The notes under the pieces were generated by a model. That model was not told where the DNA came from. It did not search any database and saw only the letters and a list, made by a program, of their open reading frames with translations. The position numbers were made by a program, and so were the translations under genes. Of a DNA stretch of 64,000 nt, positions 7,580-16,774 are shown piece after piece (within the stretch, counting starts at the first letter, position 1; each line of letters begins with the position of its first letter). Where the stretch lies: assembly GCA_017483225.1 (NCBI GenBank), contig JAFULF010000013.1:1-64000 (forward strand), read 5' to 3'. Source of the stretch: Alistipes sp. GTDB lineage: Bacteria > Bacteroidota > Bacteroidia > Bacteroidales > Rikenellaceae.

Positions 7580-9253
7580 TTATTGGTTATTAACGATATT
7601 TTCGGTAAATACTCCTGCGGCACGGTAGAGTTCGTGACGACGTTGCAAGAACTCACGATGCTCGGCATCAGGGGTGTAGGTGCGGATGATAGGACGGCAG
7701 AGAGCCTTCTGTGCCTGCTCGATGGTCGGGTATATGCCCGCCACAACCGAGGCGCAGATTGCCGAGCCGAGGGCGCACGACTGCTTGCACTCCGACACAC
7801 GAATCTCCTTGCCTATGGCATCTGCCAGCATCTGCATCACAAATGGCGACTTCTGCGAGATACCGCCTACGCCGATGAAGGCATCGAAGTCGATATCACG
7901 CTCTCGCAGGTGGTCCACGATGCTCTTCATCGCTAGTGCCGTAGCCTCGACGATGGCGTAGTAGAGCTCTGGTGCGGAGCTCGACAGGCGCAGACCCATC
8001 AGCGAGCCCCAGAGGTTCTGGTTAGGGGCAGGCGAGCGGCGGCCGTTGAACCAGTCTGTCGCAAATGGAGCATCGAGGCGATGCGGCAACTTCGCAGCAT
8101 CCTCGCCCAGACGGTACAGAATATTATCCGACACCTCCTCGACCAGCGCAGCACGTGTCTGCTCGTCGAGGCTCTCGCTCTTGCCGAGAATCTCGGTCAC
8201 AGGGTACGAGAGCGTGCGGCGTAACCACGCATAGGCATCGCCAAATGCCGAGAGTCCCACCTCAAAGCCGACCAGCCCCGGCAGAATACAGCTGTCTGCC
8301 TGACCAAATACGCCGTCTATGATACGCTCGCCGAGCACCTCTGACGGAATGACGAACATACAGCAACCCGATGTTCCGAGGTTTATCATCGCCGTCTTGT
8401 AGGCCACACCTGCGCCTATTGCGCCCTGATGTGAATCTACGTTGCCGCAGCCGATGATAACATCCTCGTTAAGACCCAGCTCCGCAGCCCACTCCTTGGC
8501 AATCACGCCATAAGGCTTGTCGCAGGTGTACTCGTTGGCGTTGAGGGTGCGCAAGATAGGCACCAGAGCGGGTTCAAGACCCTCGAAGAACTCCTCCGGC
8601 GGAAATCCTCCCCACTTCTTGGACCAGAACATCTTCTGCGAGGCGTTGCAGTGTCCCATTCTGTTCTTGGCAGGGTCGGTGGTGCCGGTCAGCGTTGCCG
8701 TGATGTAGTCGCTACACTCGATAACCGAGCGTGCCGCCTGACGAATCTCGGGCGAGGTGCGCAGCAGGTGCATCACCTTTGCCCAGAAGCACTCCGCCGA
8801 GTAGTGGTAGCCCGACACCTCCGTATAATCTACGGGACTCTGCTTGCACGCCGCCTCGATGGCTGCCGCCTCGGCTACGCCCGTGTGGTCCTTCCACAGC
8901 ACAAACATAGCATTGGGGTTCTCCTTGAACTCCTCTTTGAGCGAGAGGGGTTGCAGCTTCTCGTCGGTAAGGCAAGGGGTGCTTGCCGTAGTATCGACGG
9001 AGATGGCACGCACGTAGGGTGCAATCTCCCTATTTTGGTCGAGGATGCCGTGCAGAACGCTGCGCAGGCCCTCCAAGTAATCCAGAGGGTGCTGACGGAA
9101 ACGACTCTCGCCTGCATCGCAGTAGAGCCCCTTGCGCCAACGCTCGTAGTTGTGAACCGCCTCGGCAATCTGCTCGCCGGTATGTGCATTGACCAATATG
9201 GCTCTCACGGAGTCGGAGCCATAGTCAAGTCCGATAACAAAATCTCTCTTCAT
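7580..9253 (-). CDS. araB: Ribulokinase-like FGGY carbohydrate kinase
   Basis: A 557-residue FGGY kinase whose N-terminus (VIGLDYGSDSVRAILVNAHTG) and length are those of AraB-type L-ribulokinase. Further family marks are the nucleotide/substrate region CGNVDSHQGAIGAGV, the GTSGCCM phosphate loop and the C-terminal IGVGGISQKSPFVMQM adenosine site. It would phosphorylate a ketopentose such as L-ribulose using ATP in the cytoplasm. No L-arabinose isomerase, epimerase, regulator or transporter is nearby. Instead the gene sits between secreted phosphoesterases and two flavoproteins, so the real substrate may be another ketopentose or a polyol. Family assignment is strong, substrate moderate. Confidence 0.85.
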   Translation of the reverse strand: MKRDFVIGLDYGSDSVRAILVNAHTGEQIAEAVHNYERWRKGLYCDAGESRFRQHPLDYLEGLRSVLHGILDQNREIAPYVRAISVDTTASTPCLTDEKLQPLSLKEEFKENPNAMFVLWKDHTGVAEAAAIEAACKQSPVDYTEVSGYHYSAECFWAKVMHLLRTSPEIRQAARSVIECSDYITATLTGTTDPAKNRMGHCNASQKMFWSKKWGGFPPEEFFEGLEPALVPILRTLNANEYTCDKPYGVIAKEWAAELGLNEDVIIGCGNVDSHQGAIGAGVAYKTAMINLGTSGCCMFVIPSEVLGERIIDGVFGQADSCILPGLVGFEVGLSAFGDAYAWLRRTLSYPVTEILGKSESLDEQTRAALVEEVSDNILYRLGEDAAKLPHRLDAPFATDWFNGRRSPAPNQNLWGSLMGLRLSSSAPELYYAIVEATALAMKSIVDHLRERDIDFDAFIGVGGISQKSPFVMQMLADAIGKEIRVSECKQSCALGSAICASVVAGIYPTIEQAQKALCRPIIRTYTPDAEHREFLQRRHELYRAAGVFTENIVNNQ

Positions 9254-9278
9254 AATAGGTTGTAAGGTGCGGATGTGG

Positions 9279-11021
9279 TTATCTCATCAATTTAGAAAAG
9301 GCCTTCGGGCGCTCCATAATCTCGGTATATGTACGACCGAATGGGTCGGTCACAGTGATTTCGAGCGTGGTGTCGGGAGCCGAAGCCGTCACGTGGAACA
9401 TATGTGCACTTCGCTCCACGTTGTTGTAACGAGGCACGAAGAGGTCACGACGCCATACCGTCTTCGGGATGTAATACGAGAGGGTATATTGCGGATTCTC
9501 CATCGCACGGTGTACCACCGGCAGCTCCTTGCCATTCTCCTTGACCGAAATCTTCCACTCAGGGTCCCAATCCCAGATGTGGATAGCCACACGGTTAGGC
9601 TTTATGTCGGAGAACTTGGTGCGCTTGTCGTGGTTTTTCAGGAAGACCTGTATCTCGCCACTTGCAGCGTAGTATTTGCTCACCTCGTTCAGGTCGAAGG
9701 CACGGAACTGCTTCTGGGCACCATCGTTTGCCGAGGTGTAGTACCACTCGATGTTGCGGTCGTTCATCGTGAATACCTTGAAGCCGGCAGGGGCACCGTC
9801 CGGAGCTAAATGCAGGCCTCCGTGTGCGCCGGTGAACCACCACGCACCGCAGATGCCGCCCACGTTGTGGTCGATGGTGTTTGCCAGAACAGGGTGCGAG
9901 GTGTCGAGCTTACAGCGTGTGGTGTAGAGTTTGTGGGTGTGTCCCGACACATAGTGTACCTGCTCAAACTCCTTGAACAGAGACGAAAACTCCAATGCAG
10001 GGGCAAGGTCACGTTTGCGCTCGGCGTTGTGGAAGTAGGTCATCAGCTCTGTGCCACCCGGCTTGCGGAATCGATAAACCGGGCAGTGCATACCGACAAC
10101 GATAGGTGTCGATTTGTCTGCGACGAGGGCCAAATCCTTCTTCAACCACTCGACCTGCTCGGCAGAGATGCCGGAGGTGTGGTTGCGGGCACCCGCCATA
10201 CCGCCACCCTTCTTCGCCTTCGGGTTAGGCTCGTTGTGGTAGAAGATGTTGTCGAGCATAATGTAGTGCACGCCACCGATGTTGAACGAGTAGTATGTCG
10301 GGCCGAAGGCCTTGCGATATGCCGCCGTAGCCTCGAAGTCGGTCTGCTCGCTCTGTGGTGTAGCGCCGTCGTTGTCGTGGTTACCCATCGTGTGGAACAT
10401 CGTCGTCGGGTACTTATTCTGTCGCAGTGTCTCACGGAAGTCGGCGATGTCGAAGAGGAAGTCGTACCAGAAGAGGTCGAAACTGCTGTCGCCCATACAC
10501 ATCGTATAGACAGGGATGCCCTGCTTGCGATACTTCTCCACCTCCTCACGAATACGAGGCATCACGACGTTGTTGAATTGGTCGAGGTCGCCGAGCTGGT
10601 TGGAGAGGTGTATGTCGGTAATGGCGAGCATTACGTGGTTGCGGTTATTCACCGCTTTGAGCGTAAAGTCGTGACGCTCCGGTGTCGCCGAATCGGCAGT
10701 CAGGTGTGCCCAGAACTGCGGAACGGGGTCGAAGGTCTCGGTTGAGGTCGGAGCCTCATAGCCCGACGGGATGGTGATAAAGACGTTGCCGTTGCGCTTT
10801 GCCGACTGCAACTGGTAGGTGCCCTTCTTGTCGGTTAGAACGATTTGGTAGCCGTCCGATACGGCAACACCTTGCAGGGGCTTGCCGTCGCACTCTACGA
10901 CACCGTAGATGGTTGTGCCTCGCTTCGGCGATACCTTCGCCGTGGAGGTGTAGGTGCTCTGTGCCGATACGCTGGTAGCGGCAAGCACCAAAAGAGTCAA
11001 AAGGTTAAAAAGTCGTTTCAT
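9279..11021 (-). CDS. Secreted calcineurin-like phosphoesterase, copy 1
   Basis: A 580-residue secreted protein with a clean signal peptide ending SVSAQ. Residues about 30-120 form an Ig/carboxypeptidase-regulatory-like beta domain (GTTIYGVVECDGKPLQGVAVSDGY begins this repeat-like part). The central domain is a binuclear-metal metallophosphoesterase with DIHLSN, GDSSFD, GNHDND, GMHCPVY and SGHTHK, and a C-terminal beta domain follows. This three-part layout matches the MetallophosN/Metallophos/MetallophosC arrangement of Bacteroidota. It probably cleaves a phosphomonoester or phosphodiester in the periplasm or outside the cell. It is the last of three tandem paralogues, 12 bases from copy 2 and 25 bases before the sugar kinase. 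Confidence 0.9.
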   Translation of the reverse strand: MKRLFNLLTLLVLAATSVSAQSTYTSTAKVSPKRGTTIYGVVECDGKPLQGVAVSDGYQIVLTDKKGTYQLQSAKRNGNVFITIPSGYEAPTSTETFDPVPQFWAHLTADSATPERHDFTLKAVNNRNHVMLAITDIHLSNQLGDLDQFNNVVMPRIREEVEKYRKQGIPVYTMCMGDSSFDLFWYDFLFDIADFRETLRQNKYPTTMFHTMGNHDNDGATPQSEQTDFEATAAYRKAFGPTYYSFNIGGVHYIMLDNIFYHNEPNPKAKKGGGMAGARNHTSGISAEQVEWLKKDLALVADKSTPIVVGMHCPVYRFRKPGGTELMTYFHNAERKRDLAPALEFSSLFKEFEQVHYVSGHTHKLYTTRCKLDTSHPVLANTIDHNVGGICGAWWFTGAHGGLHLAPDGAPAGFKVFTMNDRNIEWYYTSANDGAQKQFRAFDLNEVSKYYAASGEIQVFLKNHDKRTKFSDIKPNRVAIHIWDWDPEWKISVKENGKELPVVHRAMENPQYTLSYYIPKTVWRRDLFVPRYNNVERSAHMFHVTASAPDTTLEITVTDPFGRTYTEIMERPKAFSKLMR

Positions 11022-11033
11022 ACTATATTAGGT

Positions 11034-12749
11034 TTATTTCATATGCTTGTGGAAGGCCTTTGGTCGCTCCATCTGCTCGGTATATACGTTGCCGAAGGAG
11101 TCGGTCACGCTGATTTCGAGCGTGGAGTCGGCCGACGATGCGACAGCGTGGAACATATGCGGGTGCATCGAGCGCTTGACGCTGCTGCCCGTATTCAGGT
11201 CGAATGTCCAAAGTCGCTTCGGAATGTCGTAGGTAATCATATATTGCGGGCACTCCGCCTTCTTGCGCTTTACGGCGAGCTCCTTGCCATTCTCCTTGAC
11301 CGAAATCTTCCAGTCGGTGGCCCAGTCCCATACGTGAATCAACACGCCGTTCTCCTTCTCGTACTTACCGTAGTCGGTACGCTTAGGGAAGTGGTCGAGG
11401 AATACCCTCACCTCGCCATTCTCGTTGAAGTAGCGGCGCACCTCGTTCATATCGTAGGAGCGGAACTGCTTGCTGCTGTCGAACTCCGTAGCCTTGAAGT
11501 ACCACTTGATATCGGTGCCGTCGATAGGGAGTATCTTGCATCCGGAAGGGTCGCCCGTAACACCAATCTGTGGGCCTCCGAAGGCGGAGGTGTGCCAGCG
11601 TGCGCCCGAGGCGGCTACGACGGTATGCTCCGTGACGTTGGCAATGTCGGGCTTGGTCTGGTCACGATGTCCATAGCAGCAACGGTTGCGGTGGGTGTGT
11701 CCCGAGAGGATATGCACACACTTGAAATCCTTAATCAGGTTGATGAACTCGCTCCGCTGCTCCTCCGGCAGGCGAATATCTATCTCGCCATCCATATAGT
11801 TCTTGTAGCGGAAGATAGGGCTGTGTACGCCGAAGATTACGGGGGTACTCTTATCCACGAGTGCCAAATCCTTCGCCAGCCAGTCGAGCTGCTCACGTGT
11901 CAGGGCCTGCGAGTGGTTGCGTGAGCCGACGATGCCCTTGCCCTTCTTGGCGTTCTTGCTCGGCTCGTTGTGATAGACTATGTTGTCGAGTATAACGTAG
12001 TGAATCTTGCCGATGTTGAACGAGTAGTATGTCGGGCCGAAGGCCTTGCGATACTTCGCCGCCGCCAGAAAGTCGGTCTGCTCGCTGCACGGCGTAGCGC
12101 CGTCGTGGTCGTGGTTACCCATAGCGTTGAAGAACGGGGTAGGGTACTTCGCCTTGATGAGCGAGGTGCGGAAGTCGCCGATGTCGTAGAGGTAGTCGTA
12201 CCAATAGAGGTCGAAACTGTTGTCACCCATACTTATTGTATATACGGGGATGCCCTGCTGTCGATACTGCTCCAACTCGGCCCTGAGGCTCGGCACGAAG
12301 GAGCCTGCAAACAGCTCGAAGTCGTTGAAGCGGTTTGAGAGGTGGATGTCGGTCACGGCTACGATGACGTGGCGGTCGTTATCCACCTTGCGCAGCGTGA
12401 AGTCGTGACGCTCCGGCGTTGCAGCGTCGGCAGTCAGGTGTGCCCAGAACTGCGGCACCACGTCGTCGCCCTCGGTCAGCGCCTCGTAACCCGACGGTAT
12501 GATGATGAAGACGTTGCCGTTGCGCTTGGCGGATGGCAGCTGATAGACTCCCTTTTTGGAGGTGTGTACAATCTGGTATCCGTCGGATACGGCGACACCC
12601 TCCAAAGGCACGCCGTCGCACTCTACGACACCGTAGATTGTTGCCCCCCTCTTTGGTGATACCTTGGCGGAGGAGGTGAAGGTGCTCTGCGCCGAGACGG
12701 TGGTCGCCACCAGCAGCAGAAGCGTCAGTAGGTTAAGTGCTCTTTTCAT
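11034..12749 (-). CDS. Secreted calcineurin-like phosphoesterase, copy 2
   Basis: A 571-residue paralogue with signal peptide (MKRALNLLTLLLL, cleavage near VSAQ). I start it at the ATG at 12749; the frame continues open into the upstream copy but only as overlap. Metal-site motifs are VTDIHLSN, GDNSFD, GNHDHD, GVHSPIF and SGHTHR, all intact. The N-terminal beta domain carries the same KRGATIYGVVECDG pattern and the C-terminal domain ends with SVTDSFGNVYTEQMERPK. It differs from copy 1 in the loop between GNHD and GVHSP and in having fewer aromatic residues there, which could alter specificity. It lies 17 bases after copy 3 and 12 before copy 1. Confidence 0.9.
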   Translation of the reverse strand: MKRALNLLTLLLLVATTVSAQSTFTSSAKVSPKRGATIYGVVECDGVPLEGVAVSDGYQIVHTSKKGVYQLPSAKRNGNVFIIIPSGYEALTEGDDVVPQFWAHLTADAATPERHDFTLRKVDNDRHVIVAVTDIHLSNRFNDFELFAGSFVPSLRAELEQYRQQGIPVYTISMGDNSFDLYWYDYLYDIGDFRTSLIKAKYPTPFFNAMGNHDHDGATPCSEQTDFLAAAKYRKAFGPTYYSFNIGKIHYVILDNIVYHNEPSKNAKKGKGIVGSRNHSQALTREQLDWLAKDLALVDKSTPVIFGVHSPIFRYKNYMDGEIDIRLPEEQRSEFINLIKDFKCVHILSGHTHRNRCCYGHRDQTKPDIANVTEHTVVAASGARWHTSAFGGPQIGVTGDPSGCKILPIDGTDIKWYFKATEFDSSKQFRSYDMNEVRRYFNENGEVRVFLDHFPKRTDYGKYEKENGVLIHVWDWATDWKISVKENGKELAVKRKKAECPQYMITYDIPKRLWTFDLNTGSSVKRSMHPHMFHAVASSADSTLEISVTDSFGNVYTEQMERPKAFHKHMK

Positions 12750-12766
12750 AATGTAGGCTGTATTTT

Positions 12767-14470
12767 TTATTTCATTAGTCGGTGGAATCTCTTTGGTCGC
12801 TCCATCTTCTCGGTATATACGTTGCCGAAGGAGTCGGTAACCGTCACCTCGATTGTCGAATCGGGCGAGGATGCGACAACGTGGAACATATGCGGGTGGG
12901 CCTTGCGGCGGTTGTTCTTCGACGAGAACTTGCCAAGCCACAACGTGTTAGGGATGTCGAGGCAGGCGAGCATATGCGGGTGCTCCGCCTTCTTGCGCTT
13001 CACGTCGAGCTCTCGGCCATTCTCCTTGACCGAAATCTTCCAGTCCGAAGCCCAATCCCAGACGTTAATCATCACGACGTTCTCCGCCTCGAAGTTTCCG
13101 TAGTTGGTGCGCTTAGGGTAGCGGGTGAAGAAGACGTTTGCCTCGCCACTCTCCTTGAAGTAGCGGCGCACCTCGTTCATATCGAAGCAGGTGAACTGCT
13201 GCCCGGCATCGTACTGCGAGGCCTTGAAGTACCACTTGATGTCGGTGCCGTCAATCGGGAAAATCTTGCATCCGGCAGGCTCTCCGAGCGAGCCTATCTG
13301 CGGGCCGCCAAAGCCCGACGAGTACCAGAGCGAGCCGGCTACGGCCACGATGTTGTGGTCGGTGATGTTTTTGAGTTCAGGTCGCTCGGCATCATCTCGG
13401 CCGTATGTCACACGGTTGCGGTGGGTGTGGCCTCCAAGGATGTGCACAACCTCAAAATCCTTCAACAGGGAGGTTAGCTCTGCGGCATTCTGCTCCGGAA
13501 TACGGGAGATGATGGCTCCGTTCATTCCGTTCTTGTGCTGGAATATAGGCGAGTGAACGCCGATGAAAACAGGCGTGCTCTTATCCACGAGGGCTAAGTC
13601 CTTCGCCAGCCAATCCATCTGCTTACGTGAAATCTCGGTGGTGTAGTTGCGTGAGCCTACGATACCCTTCGCCTTCTTGCCTCCCGGCTCGTTGATGTAG
13701 TGGATGTTGTCGAGCATCACGTAGTGAATCTTGCCGATGTTGAACGAGTAGTATGTCGGGCCGAAGGCCTTGCGATACTTCGCCGTGGCATCGAAATCGA
13801 CACTCTCGCTGTGCGGTGTGCCGCCATCGTTGTCGTGGTTGCCCATCGTGTTGAAGAATTGCGTAGGGTACTCGACCTTGCTCAACGTGCGGCGGAAGTC
13901 GCCGATGTCGTAGAGATAGTCGTACCAATATATCTCGTGGGTGCAGTCGCCCAGAGCCAGCGTGTATGCGGGGATACCCTGTTGGCGGTACTGCTCCAAC
14001 TCGGCCCTGAGCGAGGGGAGAAATACATCGGTGAACTCGCCGATGTCGTTGTGGTGGTTGGCGAGGTGGATGTCTGCCACGGCTACGATGACGTGGCGGT
14101 CGTTATCCGCCTTGCGCAGCGTAAAGTCGTGACGTTCAGGGGTCTGCGCATCGGCGGTAAGCTCCGCCCATATCTGCGGCACTACGTCGCTGCCCTCGGT
14201 CATCGCCTCATAGCCGGCCGGCAGGGTGATGAACACGTAGCCGTTACGCTTTGCCGAGGCGATGTTATACACGCCCCTCTTGTCGGTCTTGACGACCTCG
14301 TATCCGTCGGAGATGACAACTCCCGAGAGGGGCTTGCCGTCGCACTCTACCGTTCCGTAGATGGTCGCTCCCTTGCTCGGCGAGGCTTTCAACTGCGAGG
14401 TGAAGGTCGTCTGTGCTGTGGCACTCGCTGCCACCAAAAGCACTAAAAGCAGGTTAATAAATCTTTTCAT
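12767..14470 (-). CDS. Secreted calcineurin-like phosphoesterase, copy 3
   Basis: A 567-residue secreted paralogue with a signal peptide ending ASATAQ. Domain order is the same as in copies 1 and 2. Metal motifs are VADIHLAN, GDCTHE, GNHDND, GVHSPIF and GGHTHR. The second motif reads GDCTHE where the others have GDxSFD; the metal-binding Asp is kept but the following residues are changed, so activity is likely but tuned differently. It is the first of the three, 56 bases after the RelA/SpoT homologue, which is the widest gap in the whole minus-strand run. I see no TAnnTTTG box in that gap. Confidence 0.9.
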   Translation of the reverse strand: MKRFINLLLVLLVAASATAQTTFTSQLKASPSKGATIYGTVECDGKPLSGVVISDGYEVVKTDKRGVYNIASAKRNGYVFITLPAGYEAMTEGSDVVPQIWAELTADAQTPERHDFTLRKADNDRHVIVAVADIHLANHHNDIGEFTDVFLPSLRAELEQYRQQGIPAYTLALGDCTHEIYWYDYLYDIGDFRRTLSKVEYPTQFFNTMGNHDNDGGTPHSESVDFDATAKYRKAFGPTYYSFNIGKIHYVMLDNIHYINEPGGKKAKGIVGSRNYTTEISRKQMDWLAKDLALVDKSTPVFIGVHSPIFQHKNGMNGAIISRIPEQNAAELTSLLKDFEVVHILGGHTHRNRVTYGRDDAERPELKNITDHNIVAVAGSLWYSSGFGGPQIGSLGEPAGCKIFPIDGTDIKWYFKASQYDAGQQFTCFDMNEVRRYFKESGEANVFFTRYPKRTNYGNFEAENVVMINVWDWASDWKISVKENGRELDVKRKKAEHPHMLACLDIPNTLWLGKFSSKNNRRKAHPHMFHVVASSPDSTIEVTVTDSFGNVYTEKMERPKRFHRLMK

Positions 14471-14526
14471 TGCAGGTATAGTTTTTAGTTGTTAGTTATT
14501 CGCTTGCGGACCACCCTCTTCGGCTG

Positions 14527-16761
14527 TTAGTTGTTCACTCGGTAGGCTCGCTGCACACCCTTGATACGCATAATTGCGTGGATGAGCATATCCACCACGC
14601 CCGTCGAAGGCACCTCGACACTTATGGTGCCGAAGCCGGTGCCGTCACCACGTGAGGAGAGGTTCAGCGAGCGGATGTTGAGCTTCATATCGTGGCTCAC
14701 GACCTCCGTAATCTGGTTTGCTAGACCGGTGGCATCCTGCGCCGTGATGGCGATGGTCACACGGAACGAGCCCTGCGCCTGGTCACGCCAGCGGGCCTCC
14801 ATAATTCGATAAGGGTAGTTCTCCCTCATTCGCTTGGCATTCGGGCAGTCGTTGCGGTGAATCGTGATGCCGGAGTTGATGGTCACGAAGCCGAAGATGT
14901 CGTCACCCTTGATAGGGTTACAACACTTGGCCAGTTTATATACAATATTGTTTATGCTCTCGTCGATAACCAGCGCATCGGTCTGGGTGCGAGGTGCGGG
15001 TGTCGCCGCCGTGCTCTTGCGCAGACGCTCCGCCTCCGCCTCGGCAGCACGACGCAACTCGTCGGCCTCGCCGGAGAGCCACTTGGTGAGCACCTCCTTC
15101 ACCACCGACAAATCGACCTTCTCGGTGGCTATGAGCTGGTAGAGGGCCGTTCCCGTGCGCTGCTTGTAGTACTTGCACAGGTAGGCAACCACCTCGTCGA
15201 TGCTCTTCGAGGTGAGCTTCCAGTTTTTGAGCTTGCGCTCCAACTCCTCACGACCCATACGTGCCGCCTTCGCCTGCTCCTCTCGCAGGAAGGCCTTGAT
15301 ACGTGAGCGGGCCTTGCTTGTGACTACGCAGTTGAGCCAGTCCGCCTTCGGCTGCTGGTTCTTCTGCGAGAGAATCTCGACGATGTCGCCATTTTTCAGT
15401 GGCTCACGAATAGGCACGGCACGACCGTTCACCTTACCTCCGGCACAGGTAGAGCCGAGGTTGGTGTGGATGTCGAATGCGAAGTCGAGAATCGTAGCCC
15501 CCTCCGGCAGTTTGCGGATGTCGCCATTCGGCGTGAAGACGAAAATCTCATTCGAGACGGGCTTGGCATCGAATCGCTCGGCGATATCCTCCTTCGTCTC
15601 GTCCATCAGCTCACGCAGGCGGTGCAACCACTGCTCCGAGGTCTGCGCACCCTGATTTACTCCCTTGTAACGCCAGTGTGCAGCAATACCCAACTCTGCC
15701 ACGTCGTCCATACGCTCCGTGCGAATCTGTATCTCAACCCACTTGCCGTCGCCCGCCGACACCGTCGTATGCAACGACTCGTAGCCGTTGGACTTCGGGA
15801 TGGTAATCCAGTCACGCATACGCTCCGTGTTTGGCGTGTAGATGTCGCTGACGACGGAGTACACGGTCCAGCACTGCATCTTCTCCTGCTCTCGTGGGCA
15901 GTCGATGATGATGCGGATGGCGAATATATCATAGACACCCTCGAAAGGCACCTTCTGCTTGCGCATCTTGTTCCATATCGAATATACCGACTTGGTGCGG
16001 CTCTTGATGTGGTAGCGGATGCCTGCGGCGTTGAGGCCACGCTTGATAGGCTCGATGAATCGCTCGATGAAGAGGAGTCGCTCCTGCTCGCTCTCGGCGA
16101 GCTTGTCGCAGATGTGGCGATAGTCGGCAGGTTCGAGCTGCGAGAGTGCCAAATCCTCCAACTCGCTCTTGATGTTGTAGAGGCCGAGTTTATGCGCAAT
16201 CTGTGCGTAGAGGTTCATACTCTCCCAACTCTTCTTCTGGCGTTTTGCCTCCGGGAAAATCTCTATCGAGCGCATAACCTCCAAGCGGTCGGCGAGCTTT
16301 ATGAGTATCACTCGCGGGTCCTCCGAGTAGGCGACAATCATATCACGGAAGTCGGAAGCCTGCTCCGACTGCGTGTTGGTCTTCAACTCCGAGATGTTGG
16401 CCAAGCCTACGACGATGCCTACGACCTCCTGCCCGAAGAGCTCCCCAACCTCTTTGAGCATATCGTTCAGCACGGCATCCTCCTCGTGCTTCGCCACCAC
16501 ACGCACGGCATCGTGTATGATGGAGGCGACGGTGGAGTTACGGCCCAGACCCACCTCGGTAGCGACAATACGTGCCACCTCGACATCGTGGTCGAGCATC
16601 GGTCGGCCGTCGTATCGTGCCAGCGAGCCTATGTGGCGGTCGGCATACTCCAAGGCCCTATCCACATACTCCTGCGTGGTGGTCGAGAACATCTCGGCTA
16701 TCTTCGCCCTGAACGAGGCATATCGCTCGGCAAGGCGCTCGTTTATAACTAACCCTTCCAT
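14527..16761 (-). CDS. RelA/SpoT homologue with damaged hydrolase site
   Basis: A 744-residue long RSH protein that makes the alarmone (p)ppGpp. Domain order: HD region (about 50-165), synthetase (about 230-350, with RTKSVYSIWNKM, YDIFAIRII, SNGYESLHTTV and EIQIRT), TGS (IFVFTPNGDIRKLPEG), a zinc-finger-like segment (LAKCCNPIKGDDIFGF) and a C-terminal ACT domain. In the HD region H58, H83-D84 and D158 are kept, but the catalytic Glu-Asp after HDxx is R87-V88 and the Asn of ADRLHNMR is V162, so hydrolysis is probably lost while synthesis looks intact. Start taken at ATG 16761, 13 bases after the methyltransferase. It is probably paired with a hydrolase-competent RSH elsewhere in the genome (inference). 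Confidence 0.93.
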   Translation of the reverse strand: MEGLVINERLAERYASFRAKIAEMFSTTTQEYVDRALEYADRHIGSLARYDGRPMLDHDVEVARIVATEVGLGRNSTVASIIHDAVRVVAKHEEDAVLNDMLKEVGELFGQEVVGIVVGLANISELKTNTQSEQASDFRDMIVAYSEDPRVILIKLADRLEVMRSIEIFPEAKRQKKSWESMNLYAQIAHKLGLYNIKSELEDLALSQLEPADYRHICDKLAESEQERLLFIERFIEPIKRGLNAAGIRYHIKSRTKSVYSIWNKMRKQKVPFEGVYDIFAIRIIIDCPREQEKMQCWTVYSVVSDIYTPNTERMRDWITIPKSNGYESLHTTVSAGDGKWVEIQIRTERMDDVAELGIAAHWRYKGVNQGAQTSEQWLHRLRELMDETKEDIAERFDAKPVSNEIFVFTPNGDIRKLPEGATILDFAFDIHTNLGSTCAGGKVNGRAVPIREPLKNGDIVEILSQKNQQPKADWLNCVVTSKARSRIKAFLREEQAKAARMGREELERKLKNWKLTSKSIDEVVAYLCKYYKQRTGTALYQLIATEKVDLSVVKEVLTKWLSGEADELRRAAEAEAERLRKSTAATPAPRTQTDALVIDESINNIVYKLAKCCNPIKGDDIFGFVTINSGITIHRNDCPNAKRMRENYPYRIMEARWRDQAQGSFRVTIAITAQDATGLANQITEVVSHDMKLNIRSLNLSSRGDGTGFGTISVEVPSTGVVDMLIHAIMRIKGVQRAYRVNN

Positions 16762-16774
16762 AATCTTACTCCTC

